From: Coriobacteriaceae bacterium | Lineage (GTDB): Bacteria > Actinomycetota > Coriobacteriia > Coriobacteriales > Coriobacteriaceae | Direction of reading: 5' to 3' | DNA: 64,000 nt | Assembly: GCA_902364975.1 (NCBI GenBank) | Contig: CABJFQ010000002.1 | Span: 124,001 to 188,000 of the forward strand | Shown: positions 7,273 through 17,407 of the stretch, piece after piece | Layout: every line of letters starts with the position of its first letter | Numbering within the stretch: the stretch's first letter is position 1 | Translations under genes and position numbers: made by a program | Notes under the pieces: generated by a model | What the model saw: only the letters and a program-made list of their open reading frames with translations | What the model was told of the DNA's origin: nothing | Database searches by the model: none

Positions 7273-9081
7273 ATGTACTGTCGACTTCTTCTCAAACTGA
7301 TCCTAAGAGACAAGGCCGCATGGATCTCTACGCTCGTTCTTGCCGCGGCCTTCTCCGTCCCCATTGCGTTCAATTCACCCATCTACGGGCCCTTCTTTAT
7401 GAAGCAGGGCATGCAGAGCTTTGTCGACGCATTCAATACGCGCGCGCCCCAGGCCAGCGGCACAGACCTATCGCCAGAGCAGCAAGCTGACGCGGAGCTT
7501 GCAAGATACGCGAACGCCGCCCTTGCCGCTCAAACCGACGCCGCCTTTCTCGATTCTGCCGAGAGCTACTACGCGCTCATGGACGAAGGCTTCCAATCCG
7601 GGTCCATCGTGGGAGACCGAGAGACCAATGACGCGGAGCTCGCGTATTGCCGTGCCCTGAGCAGCTCCGGCATCACGGATATCCCGGCCTCCGCAAACGA
7701 CCTGCCATTCCTTTCCTTCCTGCCTTACGCCATTGCCACGGCGCCGTCTTTCCTTCCCTTCATCCCCTTCCTTCTCTCGTCGATACTCGTGCTCGGCGCC
7801 ACAAGGCCCGGGACCCTGGCGGCAAAGGCGCCCGCGCCCAAATTCCGGCGCCTTATCCAGATCGTGTTTTCGATAATCGTCGCGGGGACCGCGATGCTCC
7901 TCGCCGGCCTCGCACCCGGGGGCATTTACGCCTTGGTCCTAAACGGCTTCGGGCAAATTGGGTACCCGATCGCCTTCTTCCATGACGGCGCGCTTGCCAC
8001 CACGACCGCGGGAAACGTCTTCACGACCCTGCTTCTCGCGCTGCTTGCGGGCGGAACCTTGATATCCGTTTGCTCCGCCGTCCTATCGACCGCAACGAGG
8101 CGCGTCTTCGCGGGCCCCCTTACCTCAGCGCTGCTTGTCGCGGCCCCGGCATTCCCGTTGCTGTCCGATTCGGCGCTGGAGCATAATGCCGTGCTCGGGC
8201 TCCTGCCGCTGGCCGTGTTCTCGCCTATCGAGGCCACGGGCTACGTAGGATGCTTCCCGACAGAATTCATTGGCTCCGGTTCAGGCAGCGCATCGATGCT
8301 TGCCGTGGCCCTGATATACGTCGCGGTCCTTTTTGCGGTCGGCGCCGTTGCGGCACGTTCGCCCAAACAGGCTGGACCCGCTAAAAAGCACCATGGGCTC
8401 GAGCTTCTAGACGCGAGCGTGGGATACGGGAGCACGACGATACTTTCAATCGGATCGCTTTTCCTGAGCCCGGGAACGGCGGCGGGCCTCGTTGCTCCCA
8501 ACGGCTCGGGGAAAACCACCCTTCTTGAAGCGCTGTCGGGCCAATTTCCCACCCGCATCCGCTCGGGAAGCCTGGTGGCAGACGGAATCTGCCAACGTCG
8601 ATCAGCCGAATTTGCAGAACTCGTCTACCTGAGCTCTTCAGGCGGCACGGATCTTTACCCCACGCTATCGGCCATCGAGCACCTTGCTTTCGTTAGGGAG
8701 GCGTGGAAATCGGCCACCGACATCGACTCGCTCTGCAGCTCCCTCGGAATCTCCTCATATCTCGACAAGCCGACCCGTAAACTCTCGACAGGAATGAAGC
8801 AGCAGGTAAAGCTTGCCATGGCGATATCGACCGATTGCCCGTACCTTATCCTCGATGAACCGCTGAACGGCCTCGATCCGGGAAAGCGGAAAACCTCTTG
8901 CGACGCGATGCGCAGCGAGGTGGCGCGGGGACGAAGCGTGCTCATTTCAAGCCATCTGCTCGACGACCTGGCAGACCTCACCAACTCGTTCTACTTCATC
9001 GAAGCCGGCACGCTCGTGGAAAAGATCAAGTCGTCCTCGCAGACGCTCAAGCAGGAATACCTCGATACATACGAGAGATGA
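7273..9081 (+). CDS. ABC transporter, permease fused to ATPase
   Basis: A 602-residue fusion. Residues 1-360 form a permease module with a first membrane anchor (about 16-36), a long polar extracytoplasmic insert (about 45-145) and six or more further membrane segments; the signature ALVLNGFGQIGYPIAFF (about 219-236) matches both halves of the permease at 4151-6373. Residues 375-602 form an ATPase with PNGSGKTTLL, LSTGMKQQVKL, YLILDEPLNGLDP and SSHLL. The fusion gives one polypeptide with one membrane and one nucleotide-binding domain, so it may dimerise or pair with the upstream permease and ATPase. Its codon use (more GC3) differs somewhat from the two upstream genes. The substrate is unknown. 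Confidence 0.8.
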   Translation: MYCRLLLKLILRDKAAWISTLVLAAAFSVPIAFNSPIYGPFFMKQGMQSFVDAFNTRAPQASGTDLSPEQQADAELARYANAALAAQTDAAFLDSAESYYALMDEGFQSGSIVGDRETNDAELAYCRALSSSGITDIPASANDLPFLSFLPYAIATAPSFLPFIPFLLSSILVLGATRPGTLAAKAPAPKFRRLIQIVFSIIVAGTAMLLAGLAPGGIYALVLNGFGQIGYPIAFFHDGALATTTAGNVFTTLLLALLAGGTLISVCSAVLSTATRRVFAGPLTSALLVAAPAFPLLSDSALEHNAVLGLLPLAVFSPIEATGYVGCFPTEFIGSGSGSASMLAVALIYVAVLFAVGAVAARSPKQAGPAKKHHGLELLDASVGYGSTTILSIGSLFLSPGTAAGLVAPNGSGKTTLLEALSGQFPTRIRSGSLVADGICQRRSAEFAELVYLSSSGGTDLYPTLSAIEHLAFVREAWKSATDIDSLCSSLGISSYLDKPTRKLSTGMKQQVKLAMAISTDCPYLILDEPLNGLDPGKRKTSCDAMRSEVARGRSVLISSHLLDDLADLTNSFYFIEAGTLVEKIKSSSQTLKQEYLDTYER

Positions 9082-9154
9082 ATGTGGGGGAGTGTTCGGA
9101 TGAAGTTGATATTTAAGGTCCAGCTCGTGTTGTGCCGAAAAGACCGTGAACCTT

Positions 9155-9183
9155 TTGTGGGACACGCGGCGCCGTGGTACCAT
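9155..9183 (+). promoter_or_regulatory. Promoter candidate for rpmE
   Basis: TTGTGG (9155-9160) and TACCAT (9178-9183) are separated by 17 bases and lie 85 bases upstream of the rpmE start, leaving room for a structured leader. Confidence 0.5.
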
Positions 9184-9196
9184 AGCCGAGTTTGTT

Positions 9197-9217
9197 GTCT
9201 TGGTCGGAAACCAAGAC
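9197..9217 (+). promoter_or_regulatory. Leader hairpin upstream of rpmE
   Basis: GTCTTGGT (9197-9204) and ACCAAGAC (9210-9217) form a perfect 8-bp stem with a CGGAA loop in the predicted 5' leader of rpmE. Ribosomal protein leaders that bind L31 are described in several bacterial clades; whether this belongs to one is inference. Confidence 0.45.
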
Positions 9218-9267
9218 GCCTTATGCGCTGATCGGTAACCAGCGCCTGACTAATAAGGAGTCCTACC

Positions 9268-9693
9268 ATGAAGCAGGGTATCCATCCCCAGTATGTCGAG
9301 TGCACGGTGACGTGCTCCTGCGGCAACACCTTCAAGACGCACGCTACCGTGTCCGAGATGAAGGTCGAGCTTTGCAACGAGTGCCACCCGTTCTACACCG
9401 GCCAGCAGAAGTTCGTCGACACCGGTGGACGCGTCCAGCGCTTCGCCGACAAGTTCGGTGGCGCCGCTGCCGCCCAGCTCAAGAAGGCCGAGGAGGCCAA
9501 GGCTGCCAAGGCCGCCAAGGCTGCTGAGGCCGAGGCCGCTCGCAAGGCCGCCGCTGAGGCTAAGGCTGCCGAGAAGGCTAAGCGTGCCGCTAAGTTCGCC
9601 GAGGAGGCTGCCAAGCAGGCCGCCGAGGCTCCTGCAGAGGCTCCCGTCGAGGAGGCCGCTGCCGAGGCCGAGACCACCGAGGCTGCTGAGTAA
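9268..9693 (+). CDS. rpmE: Ribosomal protein bL31 with long Ala/Lys/Glu-rich tail
   Basis: Residues 1-65 are a standard zinc-binding bL31 of the large ribosomal subunit: [20 protein letters not shown], with Cys16, Cys18, Cys36 and Cys39 (CxC and CNEC), then [17 protein letters not shown]. Canonical bL31 ends near residue 70. Here about 75 further residues follow, almost only Ala, Lys, Glu and Arg, likely a charged helix and then an acidic Ala/Pro/Glu tail. The Cys set marks the C+ form, normally used when zinc is sufficient. The gene stands alone with its own promoter, leader hairpin and terminator. The tail is not from a frameshift, since the frame and codon style stay constant. Confidence 0.95.
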   Translation: MKQGIHPQYVECTVTCSCGNTFKTHATVSEMKVELCNECHPFYTGQQKFVDTGGRVQRFADKFGGAAAAQLKKAEEAKAAKAAKAAEAEAARKAAAEAKAAEKAKRAAKFAEEAAKQAAEAPAEAPVEEAAAEAETTEAAE

Positions 9694-9729
9694 ATAGCTC
9701 GCCGCGGAATCGCTCGCATTCATGGCATG

Positions 9730-9770
9730 AGGGCCGTGCATCCATTTGGGTGCGCGGCCCTTTTCTTTTT
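9730..9770 (+). terminator. Intrinsic terminator after rpmE
   Basis: GGGCCG (9731-9736) pairs with CGGCCC (9755-9760), with the stem extended by TGCA/TGCG, followed by TTTTCTTTTT. Confidence 0.85.
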
Positions 9771-9771
9771 A

Positions 9772-9876
9772 TTGGTGCAAGCTAACCTGTCCCCGTGGCA
9801 CCAAATGGCAGAGAGACGGCGTTTGCTCAGATAAAACTTGCCAAAATAAACCTGTCCCATTGTGGCAGGTTGGTCA
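9772..9876. repeat. Dispersed CCTGTCCC-type repeats (two units)
   Basis: The first unit is a dyad, TTGGTGC (9772-9778) and GCACCAA (9798-9804), around AACCTGTCCCC. The second contains CCAAAATAAACCTGTCCC (9841-9858), then GGCAGGTT. The same 18 bases recur at 21933-21950 upstream of the serine recombinase, and CCTGTCCCC recurs at 43814 and near 51147. Confidence 0.6.
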
Positions 9877-10000
9877 TAGTTATTACGTGGCGGTCGAGGT
9901 CGACCGTATAGGCCGCGCCTTGTTTGGCTAAAGTACAATCATCTGTGTTTAACTCGCCCGCAGCTGCACGGCGTGGGCGATGGCCAAAAAGGAAAACCAC

Positions 10001-12807
<2,807 letters not shown>

Positions 12808-12808
<1 letters not shown>

Positions 12809-13956
12809 TGGCCGAGGCTTTAGAGGTAACGCCCGCCGAGCTGGACGCGTTTGCGGACCGGCTCGGCGAGGTCGAGTCGTATCTTCATTTGGACGAGAAG
12901 CGCACGCGCGTGACCGAGCTCGAGGCAAAAAGCGTGGCCCCCGGCTTTTGGGATGACGCCGACGCCGCTCGCGCCACCATGGAGGAGATCGCTCGCGCCA
13001 AGGAAGATATCGCTGCCGTGGATACCGCGCGCGGCGAGCTATCTGACGCCCGCGCGGCGCTGGAGCTTGCCGAGGAGATGGGCGACGACCCCGATGCCGC
13101 CGCATTGCGCGAGGAGGCTGCCGCTACGGCAGAACGCCTGGCCCGCGCTATCGACGAGCTCGAGCTTTCGAGCTGGTTTACCGGTGAGTTCGATCACGGC
13201 GACGCGATTGTGACCATCAAGCCCGGACAGGGTGGCCTGGAGGCACAGGACTGGACCTTCATGCTCTTTAAGATGTACATGAAGTACTGCCAGCGTCGCG
13301 GCTGGAAGGTCACCATTAACGACTGCCCCGCGGCTGAGGTCATCGGCATCGACCGTGCGACCTTTACCGTCGAGGGCAAGGACGCGTTTGGCATGCTGCG
13401 CGCCGAGGCCGGCGTTCACCGCCTGGTACGCATCAGCCCCACCGATGATAAGAAGCGCCGCCAGACCACGTTTGCCGGCGTCGAGGTCATTCCCGTGTTG
13501 CCTGACGATATCGACATCGAGATCAGTCCCGACGATATCCGCGTCGACGTGTACCACGCGAGCGGTCCGGGCGGCCAGGGCGTCAACACCACCGACTCTG
13601 CCGTACGCGTGACGCATTTTCCCAGCGGCATCGTTGTCACTTGCCAAAACGAGCGCAGCCAGATTCAAAACAAGGCCGCGTGCATGCAGATTCTCAAGGC
13701 CCGTCTGTACGAGATCGAGCTCGAGAAGCGCGCCGAGGCCCTGGATGAGATTCGCGGGCCCAAGACCACGATCGGTTTTGGCAACCAGATTCGCAGCTAC
13801 GTGCTCTACCCGTATCAGATGGTCAAGGACCTGCGCACGGGCGTGGAGACCAGCAACGTCGAGGCCGTTCTCGACGATGGCGATCTGGATCCGTTTGTGA
13901 TCGGCTACCATCGTTGGGCAACCGGCAACGCCGATGCGGAAGCATCGTCTGCCTAG
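12808..13956 (+). CDS. prfB: Peptide chain release factor 2 with SPT instead of SPF
   Basis: RF2 recognises UGA and UAA stop codons and triggers peptide release. It has 382 residues. The GGQ catalytic loop is intact in SGPGGQGVNTT (255-257). The stop-codon-reading tripeptide, SPF in known RF2 proteins, reads SPT here (210-212, RISPTDDKKRRQTT; codon ACC at 13441-13443). The gene has no programmed frameshift; the frame is continuous from the ATG that overlaps the secA stop. The longer upstream frame would run inside secA and is rejected; CAGGA precedes the chosen start. The rest (NTTDSAVRVTH, CQNERSQIQNK) is standard for actinobacterial RF2, so identity is firm; whether SPT alters decoding is open. 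Confidence 0.95.
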
Positions 13957-14047
13957 GCACATGATTGGCTCCGGGTCGATGCAAACACTTCGCAGGGGTG
14001 GTATTTGCCCGGTGAATCGGTAGAATCGAATACAGCAAGAAGTTCAA

Positions 14048-14074
14048 AGCGCACTCGTTTGGGTGCGCTTTTTT
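14048..14074 (+). terminator. Intrinsic terminator after prfB, directly before the YitT gene
   Basis: AGCGCAC (14048-14054) and GTGCGCT (14063-14069) form a perfect 7-bp stem followed by six T. The ribosome-binding site of the next gene (GGGAGG) starts only about three bases later, so the terminator may also control read-through into that gene. Confidence 0.75.
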
Positions 14075-14086
14075 GAGGGAGGCAGC

Positions 14087-14977
14087 ATGGCATATCGTCT
14101 GGACATCAAGCGCATTCTTTCGATGAACTTCTTTCATGACTTGCCCAAGATTATGTTTGGCTGCGCCCTGGCAGCTATCGCGACAGACTTGTTTTTGATC
14201 CCCAACGGCCTTGCCGCCGGCGGCGTCACAGGCCTTGCCACCATTATTCAGGCGGTCGGCGCCTCGCATGGCATATCGCTTCCCGTCGGTATCCAGACCA
14301 TCGTGATGAATGCCTTGCTGCTGCTGGTTGTTATGCGCGAGGGTGGCATGTTCTACGTGGTGCAGACGGCGACCGGTTTTGTGCTGCTGGGTTTTTTCAC
14401 CGACCTGTTCGCTCCGTTTGTGGCGCCGCTGGCACATGCCGACCTGATGCTGCCCGCTATGTGGGGCGGCATTATCACGGGCATCGGGTATGGCATGGTG
14501 TTGCGCGCCGGTGCCAACACTGGCGGCTCTGACACGATCGGCCAGATCATCTCGCGCAACACATCGCTGCCGGTTGGCTCGACCGTCATGGCGATCGATG
14601 TTGCCGTGTGCGCGCTGTCGGCCCCGGTCTTTTCGGTCGAAAACGCGCTGTATGCGGGCCTTTCGATGGTCATTAGCGGCTACGTGATCGATGCCGTGGT
14701 CGACGGTGGCAACAGGCGCCGTATGGTGCTCATCATCTCGGACAAGTTTCCCGATATCGCGGCCGACATCATGTATGGCCTGGGCCGCGGCTGCACCAAG
14801 TTTAGGGCGACCGGCATGTACTCGGGTGCCGAGAAGCCGGTGATCATGGTCATTGTGAGCCGCCGCGAGCTCAACACCCTCAAAACGATCGTGCGCGAGC
14901 GCGATCCTCACGCCATTGTGACGGTCGCCGACGTTACGGAAACCTTCGGTGAGGGATTCAAGGACATTAACGCGTAG
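14087..14977 (+). CDS. YitT family membrane protein (DUF161 + DUF2179)
   Basis: 296 residues. Five to six hydrophobic segments fill the first 200 residues, with FLIPNGLAAGGVTGLATI and GANTGGSDTIGQI as the repeated glycine-rich motifs of the YitT/DUF161 fold. A cytoplasmic DUF2179 domain follows (from about RMVLIISDKFPDIAADI to the end, with RGCTKFRATGMYSG). Proteins of this family are common and their transport or export role is unsettled. The ATG at 14087 has GGGAGG 5 bases upstream. It lies just after a terminator and is followed by a 208-base gap. Confidence 0.88.
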   Translation: MAYRLDIKRILSMNFFHDLPKIMFGCALAAIATDLFLIPNGLAAGGVTGLATIIQAVGASHGISLPVGIQTIVMNALLLLVVMREGGMFYVVQTATGFVLLGFFTDLFAPFVAPLAHADLMLPAMWGGIITGIGYGMVLRAGANTGGSDTIGQIISRNTSLPVGSTVMAIDVAVCALSAPVFSVENALYAGLSMVISGYVIDAVVDGGNRRRMVLIISDKFPDIAADIMYGLGRGCTKFRATGMYSGAEKPVIMVIVSRRELNTLKTIVRERDPHAIVTVADVTETFGEGFKDINA

Positions 14978-15185
14978 GGCCGACTGCGTTCCATCCAAAA
15001 GACGTTCACATTGATAAACCGTTTCATCAGCGGTTCTGCCTGCTCAATTGTTCAAATAATGATAAATACTCTGGTAAAGCTTCCAGTTTCCAGCATAATG
15101 AATGACGTACGTGCATCGCGGCTGTGTTGGGACTACCTTTCCGTGCCGTGCGCATCTTGTCTTAAGAGGATGAAAGGAAGGCACA

Positions 15186-16016
15186 ATGAGCGACGAAGAG
15201 CTCAAAAAGGTTGCCAACGAGGTAAGGAAGGGCATCGTCACCGGCGTGCACGCTGCCAAGTCCGGCCATCCGGGCGGTTCGCTCGGCGCTGCCGACATCA
15301 TGACCTATCTGTACTTTGAGGAAATGAACGTCGACCCGGCCGACCCCCGCAAGGCCGACCGCGATCGCTTCGTGCTTTCCAAGGGTCATTGCGCGCCTGG
15401 TCTGTACGCTGTGCTCGCCGAGCGCGGATTCTTCCCCAAGGAGGATCTCGAGACGCTGCGCCACATCGGCAGCCACCTGCAGGGTCACCCCAACATGAAC
15501 GACACCCCGGGCGTCGATATGTCCACCGGTTCGCTCGGCCAGGGCATCTCCGCCGCCGTGGGCATGGCCGTTGCCGCCAAGCACTGGGGCGACGACTATC
15601 GCACCTACGCCCTGCTGGGCGACGGCGAGAGCGAGGAGGGCCAGGTTTGGGAGGCCGCCATGTTTGCCGGCAACCAGCAGCTTGACAACCTCTGCGTGAT
15701 CGTCGACCACAACGGCCTGCAGATCGACGGCCCCGTCGAGGAGGTCAACGACCCCATGCCGCTCGCCGACAAGTTCCGCGCCTTCAAGTTCCACGTGGTG
15801 GAGCTCGCCGACGGCAACGATTTCGATCAGATCCGCGCCGCCTTTGCCGAGGCCCGCGCCACCAAGGGTCAGCCGACCGCCATCATCGCCGAGACCACCA
15901 AGGGCAAGGGCGTTTCCTTTATGGAGAACCAGGTGGGTTGGCACGGCAAGGCCCCCAACGATGAACAGTTTGAGCAGGCCATGGCAGAGCTCACGGCCGC
16001 CGGAGAGGAGCTCTAG
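15186..16016 (+). CDS. Transketolase, N-terminal (TPP-binding) subunit
   Basis: 276 residues, equal to the first half of transketolase. The thiamine-diphosphate site is visible: SGHPGGSLGAADI near the start, LSKGHCAPGLYAV, and the GDG motif LGDGESEEGQVWE with the downstream N of VDHNGLQIDGP. The pyrimidine-binding and C-terminal domains are in the next gene, which starts two bases after this stop. Split transketolases of this type are common in anaerobes and archaea. The complex transfers two-carbon units between sugar phosphates in the non-oxidative pentose phosphate pathway; 1-deoxyxylulose synthase is a remote alternative excluded by the short, split form. GGAAGG precedes the ATG, and the upstream 208 bases are AT-rich with small hairpins. 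Confidence 0.92.
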   Translation: MSDEELKKVANEVRKGIVTGVHAAKSGHPGGSLGAADIMTYLYFEEMNVDPADPRKADRDRFVLSKGHCAPGLYAVLAERGFFPKEDLETLRHIGSHLQGHPNMNDTPGVDMSTGSLGQGISAAVGMAVAAKHWGDDYRTYALLGDGESEEGQVWEAAMFAGNQQLDNLCVIVDHNGLQIDGPVEEVNDPMPLADKFRAFKFHVVELADGNDFDQIRAAFAEARATKGQPTAIIAETTKGKGVSFMENQVGWHGKAPNDEQFEQAMAELTAAGEEL

Positions 16017-16017
16017 G

Positions 16018-16959
16018 ATGGCAGACGTCAAGAAAATCGCCACGCGCGTAAGCTACGGCGAGGCCCTCGTCGAGCTCGCCAACGAGCACGATGACTTTGT
16101 GGTCCTCGACGCCGACCTGGCCGCCGCCACGCAGACCGGCAAGTTCAAGGCAGCCTGCCCCGACCGCTTCTTCGATGTGGGCATCGCCGAGAGCAACCTG
16201 ATGGGTGTTGCCGCTGGTATCGCGACCACCGGCCGCGTTGCCTTCGCGAGCAGCTTTGCCATGTTTGCCGCTGGCCGCGCCTTTGAGCAGGTCCGCAATT
16301 CCATCGGCTACCCGCACCTTAACGTTAAGATTGGTGCCACGCACGCCGGTATCTCGGTGGGCGAGGATGGCGCCACGCACCAGTGCTGCGAGGATATCGC
16401 CCTCATGCGCGTTATCCCCGGCATGACCGTGATTGTTCCCGCCGACGACGTGGAGGCCCGCGCCGTGACGCGCGCCGCCTACGAGTGCGATGGCCCCGTG
16501 TACATGCGCTTTGCCCGTCTGGCCTCGCCGGTCATCAACGACCCCGAGACCTACAAGTTCGAGGTGGGCAAGGGCATCGTCATGCGCGAGGGCGCCGACG
16601 TCACCATCATCGCTTGCGGTCTGATGGTCGGCGAGGCTCTCGAGGCCGCTGAGCAGCTTGCTGCCGAGGGCATCGATGCCGAGGTCATCAACATGCACAC
16701 CATCAAGCCCATCGATGCCGACCTGATCGTCAAGAGCGCCACCAAGACCGGCCACGTCGTGACCGTCGAGGAGCACTCCGTGATCGGTGGCCTGGGCAGC
16801 GCCGTTGCCGATGTTCTGTGCGAGCAGTGCCCGACGCCGCTCAAGAAGATTGGCGTCAACGACACCTTCGGCGAGTCCGGCCCGGGTGCCGAGCTCCTGC
16901 ACAAGTACGGCCTGGACGCCGCCAACATCGTGGCGACCACCAAGGAGTTCTTGGCATAG
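16018..16959 (+). CDS. Transketolase, C-terminal (pyrimidine-binding) subunit
   Basis: 313 residues forming the second half of transketolase. It opens with RVSYGEALVELANEHDDFVV, then GIAESNLMGVAAGIATTGRVAFAS with the catalytic Glu that activates thiamine diphosphate (GIAE), and GATHAGISVGEDGATHQ. The C-terminal domain (VITVEEHSVIGGLGSAVADV-like stretch near residue 245) is complete. It overlaps the reading of the N-terminal gene only by spacing (stop, one base, then ATG), with GGAGAGGAG as ribosome site, so both subunits are made in equal amounts. It ends before a strong terminator. Confidence 0.92.
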   Translation: MADVKKIATRVSYGEALVELANEHDDFVVLDADLAAATQTGKFKAACPDRFFDVGIAESNLMGVAAGIATTGRVAFASSFAMFAAGRAFEQVRNSIGYPHLNVKIGATHAGISVGEDGATHQCCEDIALMRVIPGMTVIVPADDVEARAVTRAAYECDGPVYMRFARLASPVINDPETYKFEVGKGIVMREGADVTIIACGLMVGEALEAAEQLAAEGIDAEVINMHTIKPIDADLIVKSATKTGHVVTVEEHSVIGGLGSAVADVLCEQCPTPLKKIGVNDTFGESGPGAELLHKYGLDAANIVATTKEFLA

Positions 16960-17007
16960 AGCAACCACCGCTCAAATCGGCCACAAGCCAATAGCAAATA
17001 GACGTAG

Positions 17008-17045
17008 ACAGGGACGCCCTCAAAAAGAGGACGCCCCTGTTTTTA
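17008..17045 (+). terminator. Intrinsic terminator after transketolase
   Basis: A 14-base arm (17008-17021, ACAGGGACGCCCTC) pairs with 17027-17040 with two mismatches, around an AAAAA loop, followed by TTTTTT. Confidence 0.85.
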
Positions 17046-17136
17046 TATTTCAGCAAAATCAGTGCCGCATCAAGCAAGGCCTTCTTCGGGAAAAGGGCCC
17101 AGTACGGCAACGTGCAATTCAGCCCTCCCAACTATG

Positions 17137-17343
17137 TATGTGCAGCACCCCAAGATCACGCGGCGACCCCATAGTAGCCGCAGGCCGCGCACAGGGTTAC
17201 CTCCCAAATCTTTCCGCAGGACGGAGGCGCCCCCGCAGCGCGAAGCGCGCAGCGGGGGCGCCGACATGTCCGAGGACGATTTGGGAGGTAACCCTGTGCG
17301 CGGCCGGTGGGACCAAACCCCGCCATGCTTCTTATGTGCAGCA
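17137..17343. repeat. MITE-like nested palindrome with 11-base flanking direct repeats
   Basis: A perfect 28-bp inverted repeat (17183-17210 against 17278-17305) encloses a second perfect 11-bp one (GGCGCCCCCGC 17226-17236 against 17252-17262), with GCGCGAAGCGCGC in its loop. The whole is bounded by direct repeats TATGTGCAGCA at 17137-17147 and 17333-17343, which could be a target-site duplication. No coding frame is credible inside. It could fold into a single long cruciform or RNA hairpin. A non-autonomous mobile element is the likely reading; no second copy is in the window. Confidence 0.7.
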
Positions 17344-17407
17344 AAGCTAATGCTGCTAAAATATAAAGCGCTCATGTAGTTTAAACGCACGACGATAAGG
17401 AGCACCA

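Larger units (their letters stand above)
16960..17407. other. Non-coding stretch with terminator and large palindrome
   Basis: No gene is evident. The first part holds a terminator (17008-17045). The middle holds a large nested palindrome bounded by 11-base direct repeats (17137-17343), listed separately. The last 60 bases contain an AT-rich stretch (TAATGCTGCTAAAATATAAAG) and the AAGGAG of ftsE, and probably the ftsE promoter. Confidence 0.6.
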
